64,000 nucleotides of DNA from Aquanectria penicillioides (taxonomy: Eukaryota > Ascomycota > Sordariomycetes > Hypocreales > Nectriaceae), in contig PYIU01000009.1 of NCBI GenBank assembly GCA_003415625.1, forward strand, positions 2,356,001 to 2,420,000, read 5' to 3'. The notes beneath the pieces were generated by a model, which did no database searches, was not told where the DNA came from, and saw only the letters and a program-made list of their open reading frames with translations. Positions 58,181 through 64,000 of this stretch are shown here, piece by piece. A program made the position numbers and the translations under genes. Each line of letters opens with the position of its first letter. Positions within the stretch are counted from its first letter, which is position 1.

Positions 58181-58741
58181 GTTTGGATGAATGAATCCTG
58201 ACATAACAAGACAACTCCATATATTTATACTGAGCTCATACGTGGCTTTGGCCGAGTACGCCATCCCTGAATCCATTGATTTGTATATCGTAGGTAACCT
58301 CAGTATCTTATTTATTCATCAAGTGCGCAAAAACACTCCGCTCGTCAGGACCAGATTCATGGTGTTACGCAAAACTAGCCATAGTTGGTATAGCGCTTTG
58401 ACCGGGCTAATCCCTCACCAGGCCTGCTGGGCGGTGGTGAGATCGAAGGCAGTGTAATCGTACCCATGACTATATGTCTCCAACACGCACCAAATATACA
58501 AGACGGCACGTTGTTCTTTGCCGCGCTGCCTTGTCTTTTGCTCATGGGTAGTTTGTATTGTTTCAATGCAACTTAGAATGACTTGCGACAAGCACGAGTA
58601 CAATATTTCAAGGATATATCAAATTTGGGAGATCTTCCAATGCAAGCAGACAGATATGTGAAGAAATCTGGGCAGGTTGGTGCCTAGACTCTCAACTCGA
58701 ATATTCTCGTGGCATTCATACCATGCTTAGCAAGCTTATTG
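58181..58741. other. Gene-free stretch, 0.56 kb
   Basis: Holds the 3' flank of the rhodopsin-like gene and the upstream flank of the pseudogene; short frames only. Confidence 0.5.
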
Positions 58742-60016
58742 TCATTTATAGTTGCTAATAAAAACTATCTGCACTCTTGCTTGTGTTTGCGCTTCCCTCG
58801 TATAGTTGCACCTCATCGTCAGACACGCGAACCCATGTCCCATTCCTGGTATGTGTGACCATGTTGATGTCCTCTCTGATTGTGATCCCCCCGGCTGGTT
58901 GGCGCCACGCCGGCTGGCAGATATCTCAACGCTGCGGTCAAAGTGGTCCGTGGCGTGCGTTCCGTACCCAGTTGATCGGTCGCTTCGGCTCAACGCATCG
59001 CCCTTGAAGATTCGGCGGAACAGCGGTCGGTAGGTCGGCACGGAAGCAACGAGAATGCCAACCATGAGCTCCACCACCGAGAGCATTCCGGCAGGCATGT
59101 TGTCCCCTGAATCGTTAGCCACGTCTCGCCAATGGGTGCGTACTCACAGCTGCCGTCGGCAGTGCTTCCAACTGCAAGGGCAAAAGCAAGTCGAATGATG
59201 CTAATGATACAAGCACTAACACTGTTATGACAAGTCTTGAACAATTCAAAGAACTCACCTAGCACCAATCATGAATGTTAATATGACCAGTCGCTTCTTC
59301 TTCTTGGACAGGTTTAGCTTTCGGACGAGAGGGATAGGCATCGCGAAGATGACGAGGTCGGTGATGATGTTGAAAATGCCGGCAATCAGCACCAGTAGGC
59401 CATAGTTGACGCAATGGCCACCTTCAATGGTAAGGTCCCAGCCGTAGGCGATGGGTGTGCATTGGAAAATTGCAACGACGGAGCAGGATATGGCCCACAT
59501 GGTCATGAAGACGGCGACGGCGTACAGGCAGTAATGGAAACCCTTTTGCGGAAAGATGGTGTGGTAGAGACTGAGCAAGCTGAACTTTATGAATGCCATT
59601 GCGAAGCAGTAGAGATTCTCGTTGACGACGTTCAACTAGGCTGGTAAGATTGTGACAGGATAGCTGTAGGCAACATACTATTTGCATCATGCGAGCATCC
59701 GTGATGAGAATAATGTGTCGACCGCCGCCATACAGAACAGTAAGACCAAAACAAACGTCAAAGACAATAAAGAAGACCTAGGATAATCAGCAGGTGTCCG
59801 CGGCTAGACCATGGCACGAACCCAAGCAATAACAATCAACCAGTCGCTAAGCAATATTCGCACTCCAGACAAGATGCGAGCGGCAAGACGCATCGCCACC
59901 ATGATAATGGAGGCCACGCCGCAGGTAATGACGCATACCACGACATTGGGAACCAAGGTATCAGAGGCGTGAAGCTTCATCCAGGCCACCTCGTCGGCGG
60001 TCGGTAGCCGCGCCAT
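58742..60016 (-). CDS. Rhodopsin-like (SAT4-type) seven-helix membrane protein
   Basis: Exons 60016-59822, 59777-59679, 59635-59259, 59221-59148 and 59106-58742 join in frame to 369 aa. Features: VVVCVITCGVASIIMVAMRL (TM1), SDWLIVIAW, FFIVFDVCFGLTVLYGGG, VNENLYCFAMAFIKFSLLSL, FQCTPIAYGWD, CVNYGLLVLIAGIFNIITD, PIPLVRKLNLSKKKK, SIIRLAFALAVG and a last helix around MLSVVELMVGILVASVPTYRP. The tail is Ser/Arg-rich. It is a different subgroup from the protein at 45829-47150. The first intron uses a GTTCGT donor. It could be a surface sensor; no evidence fixes its job. It is divergent from the acyltransferase gene. Confidence 0.88.
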
Positions 60017-60591
60017 CTTGCGCACGGAATGGACCGATGAAGTGGCTAAACAACAATCAATGCAATGAACGAATGGCGAGACGACGTCAATTCATGGTCC
60101 AGTGGCATATGCCGGTTTATAGAGGGTAGCCTCCAGAATAGACATTCGTAACTAGCAATGGTTCGAATCCTTCGGATCAGTTACAGAGTAAGACAGGTGG
60201 GTTGCAGCGATCCACCACACAAGCTCCTGAATCCAAGGCATCACGCCAGAATGAGACCGGCGCCAGAAGAAGCAAATATTGACTTCTACATTGGTCCGGA
60301 TGACCAGGACAGGGGCCGGGCATGCGGGAGCATTCTCCTGCTGGGATGCCGATCCTTGGCTGGCACTATGCAGAACTCGGCGGTTCCTCTCGTGTTACTG
60401 CATCGAACTCATGCAGGCACATGGTATTGGTGATGTCTCTGGCTGCTTCACGGAACCAACACTGATCACCTAATGACCTGCCTTTTCCTGTCATCACCGA
60501 GTTGGCATCTGTAGTATTTAGATAGACGAGGCAATGCACCCTCGACTCGACAGCTTGCCATTCGTTCTGTCTTTACGCTATTCATCACGCA
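60017..60591. promoter_or_regulatory. Shared upstream region of divergent membrane-protein and acyltransferase genes
   Basis: 575 bp between two start codons pointing away from each other. No clear TATA box or operator could be picked out. Confidence 0.35.
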
Positions 60592-62049
60592 ATGGCCTCC
60601 TCGTTGTCCCCCGGCTGGACGGCCTCGCCTACAGGCACTTACACCCGCCCTCTCGACACGCTGGAAGTCTTCTTCAAGATCCTCGCCGACGCGGGCGCTC
60701 CTCTCCAGCGCGAGCACTGGGCCATCTCCCTGGCTCTGCGCCTCAAGTTTCCCTCATCCATGCCAGACCCTGGCCCCTACATTCGCCGAACTTGGCTCCT
60801 CCTTCGCCGGCTTCATCCACACCTCGGGGCGACCGCACCCACTCCGGGCTCGGGAGGAGACGCACATGAGATAACCGTCGGGCCTGTCGATGACGATTGG
60901 CTCGCCCAGACCTTTACAGATCACAGCCGGGACAAGGACGGCTCCACACTGGACTCGAGCACCCTCTCGTCCATGTGCCGCCCGGCCAGTACCGCAGTGT
61001 GCCACTGGCTGCCAGCCACGCAAGAGGTTTATATCCGCTCCTCTCATTGGCGCGTTGACGGCGTCGGCATGATGATGCTTGGCTACAGTTTCATGGCAAC
61101 CTTGGCATCCGTCTTGGATCGCGGGCTGGACGTCAAGCTGAAAGACTATCCCATGCTCGTGGGCCGCGGGTCCCTCACTCCCAGCCCCGACGAGCTCGCC
61201 CAATCCTACCTCACAGAAGAGGCCACTCCAGCCGCCCTTCGGGAGGCGGCAGACGGGTTGGTTGCAAGCTTCGTCAAGGGGGTTCCCAGCATTGCGCTCC
61301 CCACCACGGCTGGATCCGAGACGGCTGTTCCTGCAGCCACTTTTCGCAGAGCCGTGACGCTGGACGAGCCAACAACCGCGGCCGTCGTCTGCGCGTGCAA
61401 GAACCGCGGCATCAGCGTCTCCAGCGCCGTTCACGCCGCGCTGGTGGTCGCCACGGCCTCTTATCCTCAGCACCCGCTGGCGACGAGCTACGCGGCCTTC
61501 TTCCCCACAGATCTGCGACGCTATCTCGATGGGCCGTGGAACAGCGCCGAATTCGCGGCAGGGATGTTTTGCTCAGGCCTGCCGGTCTGCGTGGCCGGGG
61601 TCGCGGCAAAGTCGTTCGATCAGGTCGCTAGCGAACTCAGTGCCGTCTACTCCCGCGACCTGTCACGCGTGTGTGTCGACGACGGCAAGCCTGTGAGCAT
61701 GCTTAAGCTGCTGGCGCCGTACATCCGGAGAACCACCAAGCTTTTCAACACGCCCCCGCCTGCAGAGCTGCCGCCCGTGCAGAATCCGGACCTGAGCAGC
61801 CTTGGCCTGATTGATCGCCATCTCCAGCGGGAATATTCGTACGGCAGTTCCGGTGACACGGTGAAGGTGGTTGGCTTCTGGAGCGGCACCGAGACGCTCG
61901 CGCGATCGCTCCAGTGCCACGTGTGGACGTTTCAAGACGAATTGACCATCCAGGCATGCTACAATGAGAGCTACTATGAAGAGGAATTTGTCGACGAGGT
62001 GCTCCAAAAGATCAAGGATGCTCTTCTCGAGGGACTAGATATTCTGTGA
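60592..62049 (+). CDS. CAT-like (HxxxD) acyltransferase
   Basis: Intronless, 485 aa, of the chloramphenicol-acetyltransferase/condensation-like fold used in fungal secondary metabolism. The catalytic motif is HWRVDGVG (H-x3-D) near residue 150; the second half has ISVSSAVHAALVVATA, YAAFFPTDLRRYL (a DxRxxL-like block) and FCSGLPVCV. It would move an acyl group from acyl-CoA to an alcohol. The same broad family includes trichothecene O-acetyltransferase-like and alcohol acetyltransferases; this sequence does not let me choose a substrate, and no other trichothecene-type gene is in view. It is 25 bp tail-to-tail with the SDR gene. The ATG at 60592 has a CGCAATGG context. Confidence 0.85.
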   Translation: MASSLSPGWTASPTGTYTRPLDTLEVFFKILADAGAPLQREHWAISLALRLKFPSSMPDPGPYIRRTWLLLRRLHPHLGATAPTPGSGGDAHEITVGPVDDDWLAQTFTDHSRDKDGSTLDSSTLSSMCRPASTAVCHWLPATQEVYIRSSHWRVDGVGMMMLGYSFMATLASVLDRGLDVKLKDYPMLVGRGSLTPSPDELAQSYLTEEATPAALREAADGLVASFVKGVPSIALPTTAGSETAVPAATFRRAVTLDEPTTAAVVCACKNRGISVSSAVHAALVVATASYPQHPLATSYAAFFPTDLRRYLDGPWNSAEFAAGMFCSGLPVCVAGVAAKSFDQVASELSAVYSRDLSRVCVDDGKPVSMLKLLAPYIRRTTKLFNTPPPAELPPVQNPDLSSLGLIDRHLQREYSYGSSGDTVKVVGFWSGTETLARSLQCHVWTFQDELTIQACYNESYYEEEFVDEVLQKIKDALLEGLDIL

Positions 62050-62074
62050 CCTAGATACGAGATAATACCACCCA

Positions 62075-63017
62075 CTACTTCTCCATGTCCGTGCTTTTGG
62101 CCACATCCTCCCACTCTTCGCACACCTTAAGCATCTCCTCGCACTTGGTCTTGATCCTGTCCCAGCCGTCAGAGCCCAGCGGCACGCGCAGAGGCACCGT
62201 CTTGCCGGCTGCAACGCCTTGCTCCTTGACGAGGTCAATCATGCAAGAAACCGCCTTCTCGGGGTCGCCCGGCGCTGCCGCTGTAAGGCCTGCTTCGACC
62301 TGCCGCACGGCAGCGTTGAACTGCGAGTATTCTGGCACGCGGGCATCGACGTGGTCAATGTTGCGGAAGGCCTTGGTCTGGAAGTAGCCCGGTTCCACAA
62401 GCAGCACCTTGATGCCGGGTGCAAAGATGGCCAGTTCCTTTGCGAGGCACTCGACGGCTCCTGTGATTCATCAGATGGACATCATACCAGGTTCACTCGC
62501 ATCCCATACCTCCGAGGGCAAACTTGCTCGCGCAGTATGCGGCAGCGCTGGGGTCGGCGTGCCACGCAGCCTGGGAGCTGATGTAGACGAGAGAGCCCTT
62601 GCCCTTTGCCCTGAGCTTGGGCAGCACCGCACGTGTAATGTTCAATGGCCCGTGGAAGTTTGTCTTGAACGACTTTTCCATATCATCATGGCTGCGACGT
62701 CAGCAGAGGTCTAAGATGTGCCGGTAGACTTACGTTAGCTCCTCCACGGCTCCACTCAGGATAAAGCCGGCGTTGTTGACGACGACGTCGATGCCGCCGG
62801 GGTAAATATGCCACGCTTCATCGAGCGTGGCCTGGATCACATCGGGCGGCGACGTCACATCCAGGTCGAGGAGGGTCGCACCCATGTCCCTGAGGTGGGC
62901 GAGCTTGGTGTCCGAGTTGCGTCCCGTGGCGATGACATTGTCGCCGGCGGCGCGAAGCTGGCGAACAAAGCTCTCACCGAAGCCGCTGGAGCAGCCGGTA
63001 ATCAGCCAAGTAGTCAT
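62075..63017 (-). CDS. Classical short-chain dehydrogenase/reductase
   Basis: Exons 63017-62734, 62691-62510 and 62460-62075 join in frame to 283 aa. Cofactor motif TGCSSGFGESF near the N-terminus, DLDVTSP, VVNNAGF, the catalytic Ser in YISSQA and Tyr-x3-Lys in YCASK, then EPGYFQT. The Arg in ATGRN suggests NADP(H). It oxidises or reduces an alcohol/ketone group on an unknown substrate. It lies between an acyltransferase and a UbiA prenyltransferase, which suggests a tailoring step in a shared pathway. Confidence 0.93.
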
Positions 63018-63648
63018 GATGGTCGAGGTTACGCTGGGGTCAAGAGATGAAGTGCGGGATTTCTATTCAAAGATTGCAAGTCGGATTCCTCTATCAAGAG
63101 GATTCAGGATGTCTAATGCCACCCAACTTATGTTGTCGGGCGCAGAACACCGTTTTCAAAGAAAGCATGTGGGGCATCATGTTGTATTGTCGGCGAAGGA
63201 ATCGAATCCTTCGGTGCCAGCATCCGTTACTTGTTGAAGATCCTTCAGGGGCTCCGACACATGGTAGCATCCCGTACCAACAGGTGGATCTCGAGAGCAC
63301 ACGGCCAATTGCAGACCGCGATCCTCGGGTCTTTCTCCCAATCCAACTGTCGGATTCTCTGAAGAGCAAGGTCCTTGTCCTGGCGTCAGGCACGGTGAGT
63401 CGCCTGAGATCTGCATTAACCGGGGCCCAGACCCTGCGTCACTCAACTCAAATGGAAGGTCGTTGGTCTCACGTTGGCATCTACATGGATTAGACCTCTG
63501 CGGATAATTGCGGATGAGCCTTCCTTTTGGGGAGAAGATCCGTACTCTACACTATGCATCAATCAATACCACTGTCGATGGTCATGATAGGAGGCTCCAA
63601 GGAAGGGCCTAGAGGATCAAACTGGTCACCGAGACTTGGCAGTTGACA
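63018..63648. other. Intergenic stretch with a perfect palindrome
   Basis: 631 bp, no gene. A perfect 20-bp inverted repeat lies at 63194-63213 (CGAAGGAATC and its mirror half). Confidence 0.5.
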
Positions 63649-64000
63649 CTAGTTACCAAAGGCCGGGAGCATGTAAACAAGCATAAGCCACAAACACCAC
63701 ATCTTCCATACGACTTCATCCCACCGCTGGCCCCACCGCATCCACGATAGCACGGCCATGGCAATGCCGACTCCCAGCGGTGCGGCCCCAATAACCCAGG
63801 CCACATTCCAGAGCCTCGGGCACACTAGAGACCAGACAAGAACCATGATGCCCATGGATCCTCTAGCTACCCCGTCCCCGTACAGGATGGGCATCGTGCT
63901 TCTGCCTCTGGCAATGTCCCCTTCCACGTCGGGGAAATCCTGGGCATGCACTGTTGTCATAACCACAGCGCCGGTAACCAAGATCCACGCCGTGACCCTG
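63649..64000 (-). CDS. UbiA-family prenyltransferase, C-terminal part only
   Basis: The frame is open to the right edge and ends at 63649; the start lies beyond 64000. It shows the second Asp-rich motif QDFPDVEGDIARGR, which in homogentisate- and terpenoid-type UbiA enzymes binds the Mg-diphosphate, and then four hydrophobic helices (GIMVLVWSLV, AAPLGVGIAMAVLSW, WLMLVYMLPAF). UbiA proteins attach an isoprenoid chain to an aromatic acceptor, or in some fungal members cyclise it. The first Asp motif is outside the window. Confidence 0.88.
   Translation of the reverse strand, partial: RVTAWILVTGAVVMTTVHAQDFPDVEGDIARGRSTMPILYGDGVARGSMGIMVLVWSLVCPRLWNVAWVIGAAPLGVGIAMAVLSWMRWGQRWDEVVWKMWCLWLMLVYMLPAFGN

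Noticed and set aside
60155..60175. GGTTCGAATCC, a B-box-like string
   Set aside because: The flanking bases do not form a T-stem and no acceptor stem or A box lies at the right distance.
60592..62049. Assignment as a trichothecene O-acetyltransferase
   Set aside because: Only the broad fold and HxxxD motif match; no trichothecene pathway gene is in the window, so the substrate is left open.
63188..63260. tRNA-like fold on the minus strand (TGTCGG/CCGACA ends, T-arm-like hairpin)
   Set aside because: The T-loop has an extra base (GGATTCGATTCC), the D-stem does not pair and there is no A box, so it is not a tRNA gene.

Overview
The window is nuclear DNA of a filamentous ascomycete, most likely a Sordariomycete and plausibly Hypocreales. 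The genes carry short GT-AG introns of about 42-60 nt with CTAAC/CTGAC-like branch points. Families are typical of mould accessory regions: Zn2Cys6 regulators, SAT4/rhodopsin-like membrane proteins, secreted tyrosinase and intradiol dioxygenase, an NB-ARC/TPR protein, NmrA-like and GMC oxidoreductases. Long gene-poor stretches separate the genes. No tRNA, rRNA, CRISPR array or intact transposon was found. All functions are inferred from motifs read by eye; exon joins were checked for reading frame.

Layout. 1-581: 5' part of a DHA1-type MFS transporter. 2.5-15.0 kb: a carbohydrate-use block, with a Zn2Cys6 regulator, an intracellular GH3 beta-glucosidase with a PA14 insert, a sugar-porter MFS, a secreted GH128-type glucanase, a second regulator carrying two Zn2Cys6 clusters in tandem (minus strand), and a sulfatase-type hydrolase. 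15.3-16.9 kb: two membrane proteins of unknown role. 19.7-20.9 kb: a decayed membrane-protein gene. 22.3-26.3 kb: an eight-exon gene fusing a cholesterol-oxidase-like GMC oxidoreductase to an alpha/beta hydrolase with a cysteine at the nucleophile position. 27.6-28.4 kb: a single-pass surface protein. 29.2-31.7 kb: an NB-ARC/TPR protein with no N-terminal effector domain.

32-36 kb is a gene graveyard: a broken DUR3-type urea transporter, the C-terminal part of a regulator and the N-terminal piece of a copper amine oxidase, which looks like a lost nitrogen-scavenging cluster. Next come an intact NmrA-like gene, a BTB protein with a C-terminal four-cysteine motif, and a broken small secreted protein. 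41-51 kb holds a secreted intradiol dioxygenase, a rhodopsin-like membrane protein and a tyrosinase whose C-terminus is frameshifted at a C6 run. 54.0-55.7 kb is a secreted S33 peptidase. 57.0-58.2 kb is a broken saccharopine-dehydrogenase-like (enoyl reductase-type) gene. 58.7-64 kb has a second rhodopsin-like protein, then an HxxxD acyltransferase, an SDR and a UbiA prenyltransferase running off the edge, possibly the border of a terpenoid or meroterpenoid cluster.

The most notable points are the tandem double zinc-cluster regulator within a glycan-use block, the GMC/hydrolase fusion with a Cys-His-Asp triad, and at least five decayed genes. Most of the readable nonsense codons in those genes fit C-to-T change at CpA, the preference of RIP, although ordinary decay is not excluded.
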